DNA from: an uncultured Deinococcota bacterium
GTDB taxonomy: Bacteria; Deinococcota; Deinococci; Deinococcales; Trueperaceae
NCBI GenBank assembly: GCA_947311535.1
Contig: CAMZLP010000072.1
Location: 1-62,660 of the forward strand
DNA: 62,660 nucleotides
Reading direction: 5' to 3'
Shown: in pieces, positions 26,110 through 34,783 of the stretch
Layout of the letters: every line of letters begins with the position of its first letter
How positions within the stretch are numbered: position 1 is the first letter of the stretch
Notes under the pieces: model-generated
What the model was told of the DNA's origin: nothing
Database searches by the model: none
Seen by the model: the letters and a program-made list of their open reading frames with translations, nothing else
Made by a program: the position numbers and the translations under genes

Positions 26110-26144
26110 GTAAACTTACTACATAAATACTGTAGTAAGTTTAC
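26110..26144. promoter_or_regulatory. Candidate RpiR operator/promoter region before the rbsB-like gene
   Basis: Perfect inverted repeat with 14-bp arms, GTAAACTTACTACA and TGTAGTAAGTTTAC, and a 7-nt spacer. It sits between the aldolase stop and the rbsB-like start. Read on the minus strand, a -35-like TTTACA lies in the repeat and TAATTC 16 nt later, so a bound repressor would block this internal promoter. It could alternatively act as an RNA hairpin; no T run follows. Confidence 0.6.
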
Positions 26145-26146
26145 TG

Positions 26147-26905
26147 CTAGCTATGAATTTTGTCAATTGTTTCTTTTGACTGCTTTTGCTTTCTGCGGTG
26201 TTCGGCTTCTATATTAAGCACATGATCAAGGCTGAGATAATTAGGGCCAGAAAGTTGGTAGCTCGCTAAAAGTAGTTCTGCCCATTGTTCTAGGGTCCTA
26301 ATAATATTTACTAGTTCTTGGGGGTTTTGAGCAAGAGCTATAGGGCCATGATTTTCCATAAGTAAGATTTTGGGTGTTTGGAAATTAATCTTTTTGAAAC
26401 TTTTTAATTCATTGTAAACAGCTTTAGCCTGAAAGAAGCCAGCCTCTAGAAATGATATTGTGGCTGGAGTTTTACCGCATACAGTGATTGAATCGGCAAT
26501 AATATGGCCTTTAAAGGCTGCGCTACCCATTTGGCTGCACAAAATTTTGTTAACAGCTAGGCTGTGGCTATGGGCAACATATTTTGCCTCGCCATATTTT
26601 AAACAAAGTGCGTGAATTAGCGTTTCGGTAGATGCTTTTTGGCTAGCCCTTGATTTTTGAGAGCTTTTTATAATTTCAAGGATTTTTGATTCGCTCAGGT
26701 ATTCGGAATTGGGGATTTTAAGAACAGGCTCGAGCCTGTATTCATAAATATCCTCCTTAGTTATTTGTTTGCTATTAGTCTCAACTGAGTTAAGTAAAAA
26801 ACTATCTTGATTTACTAAAGCGCTAATACTAATTTGATTTAGCGCTGGCCTAAGCCCTTCTAATTCTTTTGAAAGCGAAACTAAGTCTTCAATTAAATCT
26901 TTCAT
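26147..26905 (-). CDS. Class II aldolase/adducin-family protein
   Basis: A 252-residue zinc aldolase-like protein. The zinc ligands are visible as VAHSHSLAVN (His-x-His) and the later ENHGPIAL; the catalytic Glu lies in ASTETLIHA. The family (FucA, RhaD, AraD, Ald2, DrdA) cleaves or epimerises ketose 1-phosphates. In 5-deoxyribose and methylthioribose salvage, class II aldolases split the ribulose 1-phosphate into DHAP and an aldehyde. Here the gene is first in the operon, with ribosome binding site AAGGCGG, about 100 nt after metH on the same strand. The N-terminal 60 residues are unusually long and Ser-rich. Confidence 0.85.
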   Translation of the reverse strand: MKDLIEDLVSLSKELEGLRPALNQISISALVNQDSFLLNSVETNSKQITKEDIYEYRLEPVLKIPNSEYLSESKILEIIKSSQKSRASQKASTETLIHALCLKYGEAKYVAHSHSLAVNKILCSQMGSAAFKGHIIADSITVCGKTPATISFLEAGFFQAKAVYNELKSFKKINFQTPKILLMENHGPIALAQNPQELVNIIRTLEQWAELLLASYQLSGPNYLSLDHVLNIEAEHRRKQKQSKETIDKIHS

Positions 26906-27003
26906 ATGCCGCCTTTATCTTGCATAATACAATATTTCATCAAAATTAGAAGTGACCATAAAATCAACTTAAGTTTAAACTGATTTGCATTTGACAATAA
27001 AAT

Positions 27004-30000
27004 CTAAAGATAAACTAAATTTGGCATTAATAGTTTTTCGGTTTTTAGGAAATCAATATTTTTTCGTTTAGAGTAGTCTTCGACTTGCTCTTTGGTAATT
27101 TTACCAAGTGCAAAATAACGGCTTTCTGGATGGGCAAAATATAAGCCACTTACAGCAGCGGTCGGATAGATTGCAAAGCTTTCGGTAAGCTCAATATCAA
27201 TAGCATTTTGAGCATCTAAGAGCTTTAAGATAATCTCTTTTTCACTATGGTCCGGCTGAGAAGGATAGCCCGGAGCTGGCCTAATGCCTCGATATTGTTC
27301 TTTAATTAAGCTATTTGCATCTAGCTTTTCATTAGGAGCATAAGCCCAATATTTTTTACGAATCAGCTCATGTAAATGCTCCGCAAATGCTTCGGCAAGC
27401 CTATCTGCTAAAGATTTTACCAAAATGGCATTGTAATCATCTTGTTTTTTCTCAAATTGCTCGGCTAGCTCTTGGGCGCCATGAATACTTACAACAAATG
27501 CACCTAGATAGTCGTTAGCTAAATCTTTTGGGGCTATATAATCAGCCAAAGCAAGGTTGTTGTTTTTGGCTGATTTTTTGCCTTGCTGCCTTAAACTATG
27601 CAATTTGAAGGTTTTTTGCCCGATATATATTTCAATATCATCATCAACTGAATTTGCTTTAAAAATGCCAAAGACTGCTTTTGCAGAAAATAGCTTTTTA
27701 TCAATTATTGTATCTAGCATTTTTTTAGCATCATCAAAGAGTTTTTTTGCTTCTTGGCCAATTTGCTCGTCTTTCAAGATTTGTGGATACTGACCCTTTA
27801 GCTCCCAAGCTCTAAAAAAGGGTGACCAGTCTATTTTGCTTAAAAACTCTTTTATTGGGTAATTACTAAGAATTTTTTTACCAATGAACTCTGGTTTAAC
27901 AATTTGGGCTTTGCTAAGCTCAAATTTAAATTTATTAGCTCGAGCCTTATCTAAACTAATCAATTGCTGAGTATTTTGTCGATTTGCATATTGTTGGCGT
28001 ATATTTGCATATTTTTCAGCTATTTCTTCATAATAATCATTTTTTCTGTTCTCATCTAAAACTATGCTTACAGCCTGCACACTTCTAGAAGCATCATGGA
28101 TATAAATTGCCTTTGAATACTGTGGGTTAATTTTAACAGCGGTATGAGCGCGGCTTGTAGTTGCTCCACCAATTAACAGCGGTATTTTAAAACCTTGGCG
28201 TTTCATTTCGCTGGCTACATGTACCATTTCTTCTAAAGATGGGGTAATTAAGCCAGATAGGCCAATAATATCAACATTATTCGCAACTGCTTCAGCTAAG
28301 ATTTTTTGGCTAGGAACCATTACTCCAAGATCAATAATTTCGTAATTGTTGCAAGATAAAACAACGCCAACAATATTTTTGCCAATGTCATGGACATCAC
28401 CTTTGACCGTTGCCAATAAGACTTTTGGTTTAGTTCTAATAGTCTTTGTTTTATTAGCCGAGTTAGCGTCAATTTCAGCTTGGTATAAGTCGATAAAAGG
28501 TTGTAAATAAGCTACTGCTTGCTTCATAACTCTGGCTGATTTTACTACCTGAGGTAAAAACATTTTGCCACTGCCAAATAAGTCACCAACTTTATTCATG
28601 CCAGCCATCAGCGGTCCCTCAATAATATCTAGCGGATTTGGGTATTTGGCTCGAGCTTCTTCTACATCTGCTTCAATGTTTTTATTTATGCCTTTTAGCA
28701 GCGAATAAGCCAAGCGTTCGCCAATGTCCCAACTTCGCCAGGCTTCGTCTTTAGCTTTAGATTGTGAACTAGTTTTCATGCCCGAAGCAAATTCTATTAG
28801 CCGTTCAGTTGCATCACTACGGCGGTTAAAGATTAAATCTTCGACATGCTCGAGCATGTCTTTATCAATATCTTCATAAAGCCCCAGCATGCCAGCATTT
28901 ACTATAGCCATATCTAAACCAGCTTTTATAGCATGATACAAAAATGCCGAGTGAATGGCCTCACGAACAGGATTATTACCCCGAAAAGAAAAGCTCAGAT
29001 TACTAAGCCCACCAGAGACCAAACTGCCTCTTAGATTATCTTTTATCCATTTTGTTGCTGCTATAAAATCAATAGCGTAGTTGTTGTGTTCACTAATACC
29101 TGTACCAATTGCCAATATATTAGGGTCAAAAATAATATCCTGAGCTTGATAATTTAATTCTTTTGTTAAAATATTATAAGCCCGTTGGCATATTTCAATT
29201 CGCCTCTCAAGGCTATCTGCCTGGCTAGTTTCATCAAAAGCCATCACAATAACGGCAGCACCATAGCGTTTTATGAGTTTGGCTTGTCTTTTAAATTCCT
29301 CTTCACCTTCTTTTAAGGAAATAGAATTAACTATGGCTTTCCCTTGCACTCGTTTTAGGCCAGTTTCTATTACTGAAAATTTGCTCGAGTCTATCATAAT
29401 AGGCACTCTTGAGATATCAGGCTCAGATGCTATTAGGTTTAAAAAATCTTGCATGGCTTGTTCACCATCTAACATGCCCTCGTCCATGTTGATGTCAATA
29501 ATTTGAGCACCATTCTCTACTTGTTGTAAAGCAACACTTAAAGCCTCAGAATATTTATTCTCTTTGATTAATCTGGCAAATCTCTTTGAACCGGTAACAT
29601 TAGTTCGCTCACCGATATTTATAAAATTACTATTTTCTCTTACTACTAAAGGCTCGAGCCCAGAGAATTTAGGATAGACCTTTAGCTTTGGGGCAATCCT
29701 AGGTGAATATTTCTTAGCAGCTTCGGCAAATACTCTTATATGCTCAGGAGTAGTGCCACAGCAGCCGCCGATAATATTTAACCAGCCATTTTCTAGCCAT
29801 TCCTTCATAGTATTTTGCATAGAGCTAGCTGATTCATCGTATTCACCAAAAGCATTTGGTAAGCCAGCATTTGGGTATGCATGGGTAAAATACTCGGTCA
29901 AGCCACTTAATTCAGCGATATATTGACGCATTTCTGTGGGGCCAAGGGCGCAATTTAAGCCAATTGATAAAATATTGGCATGAGATATAGATATTAAAAA

Positions 30001-30663
30001 AGCTTCTAGAGTTTGCCCAGATAGCGTTCTACCGCTGGCATCGGTTATTGTGCCAGAAATAATTATTGCCAATTCTTTGTTTGCTGCAAAGACATTTTGA
30101 GCCGCAAAAATAGCAGCTTTAGCGTTTAAGGTATCAAAAATTGTTTCAATTATTAATAAATCAGCACCACCATCAAGCAAGCCCTTAATTTGGGTTTCAT
30201 ATGATTTTGCTAAGTCATCAAAATCTATTGCTCTAAAACTCGGGTTTTCTATATCTGCCGACATAGAAGCCATGCGATTAGTTGGCCCAATAGAGCCAGC
30301 TACAAAGCGGGGCTTTTCTTTTGTGGAATATTCTAGGACAGCTCTTTTGGCAATTTTAGCTGCTTCAAAATTTATTTCATAAATATAATCATCAAGCTCA
30401 TAATCTGCAAAACCAATACTGCTAGCATTAAAAGTATTGGTCTCGATAATATCAGCACCAGCTTCTAAATAATCTTTATGAATCTTGCTGATAATTTCAG
30501 GCTGAGTTAAACACAAAATATCATTTGCACCCTTTAAGCTAATATGATGGTTTTTAAATCGTTCAGCTCTAAAATCATTTTCACTTAGTTGATACTTTTG
30601 AATCATAGTGCCCATAGCACCATCTAAAACAAGTATTTTCTTTTTTAATAATTCAGCTAACAT
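27004..30663 (-). CDS. metH: Cobalamin-dependent methionine synthase
   Basis: Transfers methyl from 5-methyl-THF to homocysteine through cobalamin. The length of 1219 aa matches full-length MetH (about 1227). Domains in order: homocysteine-binding barrel ([12 protein letters not shown] at the start, zinc Cys in GLNCALG and [10 protein letters not shown]), pterin-binding barrel ([13 protein letters not shown]), cobalamin cap and Rossmann domain with the axial His motif [10 protein letters not shown], and the SAM-binding activation domain at the C-terminus ([18 protein letters not shown]). It overlaps the stop of the metF-like gene by 7 nt, so they are co-transcribed. Adjacent methylthioribose-type genes suggest linked sulfur-methyl metabolism. 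Confidence 0.97.
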   Translation of the reverse strand: MLAELLKKKILVLDGAMGTMIQKYQLSENDFRAERFKNHHISLKGANDILCLTQPEIISKIHKDYLEAGADIIETNTFNASSIGFADYELDDYIYEINFEAAKIAKRAVLEYSTKEKPRFVAGSIGPTNRMASMSADIENPSFRAIDFDDLAKSYETQIKGLLDGGADLLIIETIFDTLNAKAAIFAAQNVFAANKELAIIISGTITDASGRTLSGQTLEAFLISISHANILSIGLNCALGPTEMRQYIAELSGLTEYFTHAYPNAGLPNAFGEYDESASSMQNTMKEWLENGWLNIIGGCCGTTPEHIRVFAEAAKKYSPRIAPKLKVYPKFSGLEPLVVRENSNFINIGERTNVTGSKRFARLIKENKYSEALSVALQQVENGAQIIDINMDEGMLDGEQAMQDFLNLIASEPDISRVPIMIDSSKFSVIETGLKRVQGKAIVNSISLKEGEEEFKRQAKLIKRYGAAVIVMAFDETSQADSLERRIEICQRAYNILTKELNYQAQDIIFDPNILAIGTGISEHNNYAIDFIAATKWIKDNLRGSLVSGGLSNLSFSFRGNNPVREAIHSAFLYHAIKAGLDMAIVNAGMLGLYEDIDKDMLEHVEDLIFNRRSDATERLIEFASGMKTSSQSKAKDEAWRSWDIGERLAYSLLKGINKNIEADVEEARAKYPNPLDIIEGPLMAGMNKVGDLFGSGKMFLPQVVKSARVMKQAVAYLQPFIDLYQAEIDANSANKTKTIRTKPKVLLATVKGDVHDIGKNIVGVVLSCNNYEIIDLGVMVPSQKILAEAVANNVDIIGLSGLITPSLEEMVHVASEMKRQGFKIPLLIGGATTSRAHTAVKINPQYSKAIYIHDASRSVQAVSIVLDENRKNDYYEEIAEKYANIRQQYANRQNTQQLISLDKARANKFKFELSKAQIVKPEFIGKKILSNYPIKEFLSKIDWSPFFRAWELKGQYPQILKDEQIGQEAKKLFDDAKKMLDTIIDKKLFSAKAVFGIFKANSVDDDIEIYIGQKTFKLHSLRQQGKKSAKNNNLALADYIAPKDLANDYLGAFVVSIHGAQELAEQFEKKQDDYNAILVKSLADRLAEAFAEHLHELIRKKYWAYAPNEKLDANSLIKEQYRGIRPAPGYPSQPDHSEKEIILKLLDAQNAIDIELTESFAIYPTAAVSGLYFAHPESRYFALGKITKEQVEDYSKRKNIDFLKTEKLLMPNLVYL

Positions 30664-31559
30664 TGCAGTTTGAGCTTTTCCTTTTTTTGGCTTTCTTGAG
30701 CTAATACCGGCAAAAGATCTTTTACTATTGAGGTTTTTCCAAGGCTATAGATGTGCACCCCCGCAGCACTAGTATTACGTAAATCTTCTATCAATTCTTT
30801 TGCCCACAAAATTCCAGCTTTGGCTCCATCTTTTTCTACTGCTTTTATCAATTCATCAGGCACATTGGCCCATTTACTAACATTTTTAGCCATCTTTAGG
30901 CTCCTAATTGGTAATATGCCAAATAAAAATGCTGCTGGTAGCTTATTGTCAAAGATTTTAGCAAATTCTAAGACATCATTTAGACTAAAAACTGGCTGAG
31001 TCTGGAATAGATTGGCACCTGCTTCTAATTTTGCTTCTATTTTAGATTTTTCAATTTGCAAATCTTTGGCACTAGGGTTTGACGCTGCAATGATAGTAAA
31101 TTTTGAGGGGCTTAATAAGTCTCGGCCTCGGCTTTTACCTTGGTTCAAGGTCTTAGCAATATCGATTAAACCTAAAACATCAACTTCAAAAATAGCTTGC
31201 GCATCGGGGTGGTCACCACGACTAGGCGGGTCACCAGTTAGGGTTAAAACATTGTGTATGCCCAAGGCGGCAGCCCCCAAAAGCTCTGACTGCAAGCCCA
31301 AAATATTGCGGTCACGAGTGGTTAAGTGAAATATTGTTTCTAAACCAGCATGGGTCTGAATAATATGTGACAAGGCAATAGGACTCATGCGTAAATTTGC
31401 CATAGGAGAGTCAGAGATATTAACCGCATGCACAAACGGTCTGACCTCAAGTGCCTGCTTATATGTGGGGCTTGGGTCAGCACCGCGTGGTGGATCTAAC
31501 TCAGTTGTAATTACAAAGTTATTTTTTAATTTTGAAATAAGGTTGTTTTGATTTGCCAT
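30657..31559 (-). CDS. metF: Methylenetetrahydrofolate reductase (short form)
   Basis: Flavin-dependent TIM barrel of 300 aa that makes 5-methyl-THF for MetH. Recognisable segments are [13 protein letters not shown] (catalytic Glu), [39 protein letters not shown] (FAD site) and the folate-site region [13 protein letters not shown]. This is the stand-alone version of the MetF module otherwise fused to a homocysteine methyltransferase domain (YitJ-like). Ribosome binding site AAGGA. First gene of the run that continues into metH. The 5' leader is structured. Confidence 0.9.
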   Translation of the reverse strand: MANQNNLISKLKNNFVITTELDPPRGADPSPTYKQALEVRPFVHAVNISDSPMANLRMSPIALSHIIQTHAGLETIFHLTTRDRNILGLQSELLGAAALGIHNVLTLTGDPPSRGDHPDAQAIFEVDVLGLIDIAKTLNQGKSRGRDLLSPSKFTIIAASNPSAKDLQIEKSKIEAKLEAGANLFQTQPVFSLNDVLEFAKIFDNKLPAAFLFGILPIRSLKMAKNVSKWANVPDELIKAVEKDGAKAGILWAKELIEDLRNTSAAGVHIYSLGKTSIVKDLLPVLAQESQKKEKLKLQC

Positions 31560-31930
31560 GACGATTCCTTTTTAGCACTAAAACATAGCTAAAAGCCATT
31601 ATTTAGACTTTCCAAGTGTTATGCCATCGTGGCGGGATGCTTGGTATTTGTGGTGTGAAGCCTCTATATGAAGAAGCCAATGGTATATTTTGCCTTAAAT
31701 AAAGTAAATAGTCAAATTAGGCCTAAATCTTATGGTAATTTTGCTATCAGGATATTTTGGTAAAAAACAATCACAACATTATAGTAACTGTACAGCTAAT
31801 ACAATGTTGTATTAAATTTAGTTAAATTCTTCTTTTCTATCGAATCTTAAAGTGTGTAATTGTTACAGATTTTTTTTAAAAATTGCTCTAAAATAGAAAT
31901 AATTAAACCTTGTATTGCTAGGAGTTCAAT
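31560..31930. other. Divergent 371-nt intergenic region with structured metF leader
   Basis: No gene found. On the minus strand a TTGACT-like -35 (near 31714) and a leader of about 120 nt precede metF. The leader can fold a stem CCAAG (31640-31644) with CTTGG (31612-31616) enclosing CATC/GATG (31636-31639 with 31625-31628), plus a hairpin GGCTTC/GAGGC further upstream. It does not match the SAM, SAH, cobalamin or THF riboswitch consensus as I know them. On the plus strand the region supplies TAAAAT and the ribosome binding site AGGAG for the membrane-protein gene at 31931. Confidence 0.4.
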
Positions 31931-33151
31931 ATGAACACATCAGTAAGCTACAAGGAAGAGAAAGTAACGGCTAGATTACGGGAGAAGGTAAACTCAGCCA
32001 AACTATCAAAGAGTCTAATCTATAATTTATTTAGTGGATTTATGTTTACTATTGCTTTGGCAATGTCTGGCCTATTTATTGCCTTTGGCCATAAAGCCAT
32101 GCAATTAGTTTATTCTGGTGAAGCAAGCGGTTTTCTTGCCAAAGTTCATATTTCGGCTAAGTTGCCCCTTAACTATTATATTGAACGGGCTGATTGGCTA
32201 GTTGTAGGTACGGTTCTTATGTTGGCTAGCTTGCAGTTTTTGGTCACTTTGGCTTTTATGCCCCAAAAGTTTACAGGAATAAAAGAATTCATTAAAAATA
32301 ATCGAATAAGAGCCTATACCTTAGCAGTTTTTAGTTTATTAATTGCTGCTCTTATACCTGTACCGATTGCAGCTTTCAATTTAATTCGTTTGCTAGTTTT
32401 GTGGTTATCTTTGACGGTTATAGTTAGCTCTGCATTTAAATTGATTGAAAAGAAAAAGTTTAGCGTGGCGATAAGCTCGAGCCTAACCTTAGTATTATTG
32501 GGCTATATCATCTATATTTTTTCAGGTCATGAAAACCAGTTAGGCTATCTATTCGATGAAGACACGGTTGCCGAAAATTTACAAGCAGTATTTTACGGCT
32601 TTGCCGGTGCGCTATTTTTAATAAAATTTATGGCTTCACGCTTAAAAATTACTAAAAGAGACATTTTTTATCTGCTTTTTGCTGCTTTTTTATTATTGGT
32701 GACTGGCGAAGAAGTAAGCTGGGGACAGCGTATTTTTAAGATAAATACGCCTGCATTTTGGGATAGAGTAAATGTTCAAGGCGAAATAACCCTGCACAAT
32801 TTTAGAGGCGTTGATTCTAATATAGGTCTAGTAGTTATTATGCTTACTTGGGCAGTAATTATGCCACTTATGAATAAATTATTTGCTTTTGCTCGAGCTT
32901 TTTTTAATAAAATCTCAATGCCGATTATGCCCCTAAGCTCAACTGTTGCCGTATTAATTGGCTTGAGCCTTTATTTTTTACATTATGACAACCGCTTTGC
33001 TGATGAAGTTTGGGAGCTTTTTGCAAGTTTGAGTTTTGTATTTTTTGCAATGCAAGAGCATTTCTTAATAAATGTGCTTTCTACGCAAGAAGTTGTAGAA
33101 GAAGATGAAGAATTAATAGACTACGAAACTGAGATTTTAGTCCCTGCATAA
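31931..33151 (+). CDS. Multi-pass membrane protein of unknown function
   Basis: A 406-residue integral membrane protein with roughly nine to ten hydrophobic helices and an acidic C-terminal tail (VVEEDEELIDYETE). Its most distinctive segment, TGEEVSWGQRIFKI, followed by NVQGEITLHNF, sits between helices and looks like a conserved functional motif that I have seen only in uncharacterised membrane proteins. The ATG follows AGGAG. It stands apart from its neighbours, so context gives no function. The two charged Glu residues next to Trp and His could form a metal or catalytic site, but this is speculation. Confidence 0.65.
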   Translation: MNTSVSYKEEKVTARLREKVNSAKLSKSLIYNLFSGFMFTIALAMSGLFIAFGHKAMQLVYSGEASGFLAKVHISAKLPLNYYIERADWLVVGTVLMLASLQFLVTLAFMPQKFTGIKEFIKNNRIRAYTLAVFSLLIAALIPVPIAAFNLIRLLVLWLSLTVIVSSAFKLIEKKKFSVAISSSLTLVLLGYIIYIFSGHENQLGYLFDEDTVAENLQAVFYGFAGALFLIKFMASRLKITKRDIFYLLFAAFLLLVTGEEVSWGQRIFKINTPAFWDRVNVQGEITLHNFRGVDSNIGLVVIMLTWAVIMPLMNKLFAFARAFFNKISMPIMPLSSTVAVLIGLSLYFLHYDNRFADEVWELFASLSFVFFAMQEHFLINVLSTQEVVEEDEELIDYETEILVPA

Positions 33152-33190
33152 TTTACTCAATTGTTTTACTTGCTAGGGTAGACTTTAGCT

Positions 33191-33664
33191 GTGTTAAAAG
33201 ATGCTAATTCAAAATACCTAAGTAGTTTGCAAAAGCAAGCAGAAGCAGCAAAAAAGCAAATTGTTGTTTCTGCTTTAATTCTTAACAAGGACAAAATTTT
33301 TGTGCAAAAACGATCCTCAGATCGTAAATTATTCCCAAATTGCTGGGACGTAGTGGGCGGGCATCTGGAAAAGGGCGAAAATATTATCTCGACACTCAGT
33401 CGTGAAATTAAAGAAGAAACCTCTTGGCAATTAGAAAAGATTTTAGGACATTTTTATACTTTTGATTGGCAAGCTCAAGCTCAAGAAAAACGAGAGTTTG
33501 CATTTTTGCTAATTGTGTCGGGTGATTTAAAAAAGCCTATTTTAGAAAAAGACAAACACAGTGAGTTTTTATGGCTTGCTAGTAATCAACTAGAAATCCT
33601 CAAAGATAAGCCAGATGATTTATATATTTATGAATTAGTCAAGAAAGCTTTTAGCTATTTATGA
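33191..33664 (+). CDS. Nudix hydrolase
   Basis: A 157-residue Nudix protein. The box GGHLEKGENIISTLSREIKEETSW agrees with the consensus G-x5-E-x7-REUxEE except that the final Gly is Ser. The catalytic Glu residues of REIKEE are intact. The initiator appears to be a GTG at 33191 with a weak ribosome binding site, and an N-terminal helix precedes the fold. Its stop overlaps the dusA start by 4 nt (ATGA). Substrate class (dNTP, NADH or capped RNA) is not evident. Confidence 0.88.
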   Translation: MLKDANSKYLSSLQKQAEAAKKQIVVSALILNKDKIFVQKRSSDRKLFPNCWDVVGGHLEKGENIISTLSREIKEETSWQLEKILGHFYTFDWQAQAQEKREFAFLLIVSGDLKKPILEKDKHSEFLWLASNQLEILKDKPDDLYIYELVKKAFSYL

Positions 33665-34644
33665 GCTATCCACTTAGTATTGCACCAATGTTAGATAGGA
33701 CGGATAGGCACTACCGCTATATGATGCGGCAAATAACCGCAAAGACTTTGCTCTATACCGAGATGATTACCGCAGCAGCCATTATTTTTGGTAACAAAGA
33801 ACGTCATTTAAACTATTCAGAAGTTGAATTGCCTTTGGCTATTCAATTAGCAGGAGATAATCCAAAGCAACTTGCCGAGGCTGCAGTAATTGCCAAAAAA
33901 TGGGGCTATAGCGAAATTAATCTCAATGTGGGTTGCCCTAGCGGTAGAGTGCAAAATGCCAATTTTGGAGCTTGCTTAATGGCTAAACCTAAGCTAGTTG
34001 CGGAGCTTGTTAGTACCATGAAAGATGCAGTTAATTTGCCAATTACGGTAAAGCACCGAATTGGTATTGACGAGCTAGATAGCTATGATGATATGAAAGT
34101 ATTTGTAGAAGCTTTGCTTCTTGCTAAGGTAGACCGTTTGACTATTCATGCTCGTAAGGCTTGGCTGAGTGGGCTTAGCCCCAAGGCTAATCGAAATGTA
34201 CCACCTTTGCGATACAATGAAGTTTATAAACTAAAAGAAGAAATACCTGAATTGATGATAGAAATTAATGGCGGTATTATAACTTTGGCCCAAGCAAAAG
34301 AGCATTTGCAATATGTTGATGCAGTGATGATTGGGCGAGCAGCTTATGACAACCCGTTTATGTTTTTAGAAGCAGATGCTGAGTTCTTTGGCGTACAGGC
34401 CCGAGCCAAAACAAGACGTGAAGTCATAGAAGCAATGTGCCAATATATTGATGAATTACGTGAAAAAGATGTGTATTTAAGCTATATAAGCAAACACATG
34501 CTCAAAATGTTTACAGCAATCCCCGGAGCCAAAGCATGGCGTAGGCATATTAGTGAAAATAGCCATAAAAAAGGGGCTGGTTCAGAAGTGATTTTGCAGG
34601 CAATGGCTTTTATACCTGATGAAATACTAGAGGCTCGAGTCTAA
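33661..34644 (+). CDS. dusA: tRNA-dihydrouridine synthase A
   Basis: FMN-dependent reductase that makes dihydrouridine in the tRNA D-loop. At 327 aa it matches DusA: LSIAPMLDRTDRHYRYMMR at the N-terminus, ITAAAI, LAIQLAGDNPKQLA, the catalytic Cys in INLNVGCPSGRVQ, VKHRIGID, LTIHARKAWL and INGGI, all in DusA-specific form. The last codons contain a CTCGAG site in frame. Translationally coupled with the Nudix gene upstream. Confidence 0.95.
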   Translation: MSYPLSIAPMLDRTDRHYRYMMRQITAKTLLYTEMITAAAIIFGNKERHLNYSEVELPLAIQLAGDNPKQLAEAAVIAKKWGYSEINLNVGCPSGRVQNANFGACLMAKPKLVAELVSTMKDAVNLPITVKHRIGIDELDSYDDMKVFVEALLLAKVDRLTIHARKAWLSGLSPKANRNVPPLRYNEVYKLKEEIPELMIEINGGIITLAQAKEHLQYVDAVMIGRAAYDNPFMFLEADAEFFGVQARAKTRREVIEAMCQYIDELREKDVYLSYISKHMLKMFTAIPGAKAWRRHISENSHKKGAGSEVILQAMAFIPDEILEARV

Positions 34645-34734
34645 AAGGATTTGATACTTGCATATTTTGAATTTCGAAATTGCTTTAGCTAAACCCTAGC
34701 ATTAAAATTTAATCTATTTTGATTTAATAAAAAT

Positions 34735-34764
34735 CGTAGAGATACAATGCATTGTGTCTCTACG
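34735..34764. terminator. Bidirectional terminator formed by a REP-like palindrome
   Basis: A 30-nt inverted repeat, CGTAGAGATACAATG with its near-perfect complement (one G-T wobble). T-rich runs follow on both strands (GTTTTTTG on plus; ATTTTTATT on minus), so it can end both dusA and the convergent acyl-CoA dehydrogenase. Its ends match the palindrome at 17312-17337. Confidence 0.8.
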
Positions 34765-34783
34765 GTTTTTTGATTTAAAATTT

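Noticed and set aside
16254-26905. Interpretation as an Lsr autoinducer-2 uptake and degradation operon
   Set aside because: No LsrK, LsrG or LsrR homologue is present, the binding protein keeps ribose contacts, and the kinase/isomerase are MtnK and MtnA.
16254-26905. Interpretation as a plain ribose operon
   Set aside because: Ribokinase is far away beside the insertion sequence, and MtnK, MtnA and the LsrF-like enzyme have no role in ribose use.
31560-31730. SAM, SAH, cobalamin or THF riboswitch before metF-metH
   Set aside because: The hairpins present do not carry the conserved core sequences of these classes that I can recall, so no class is assigned.
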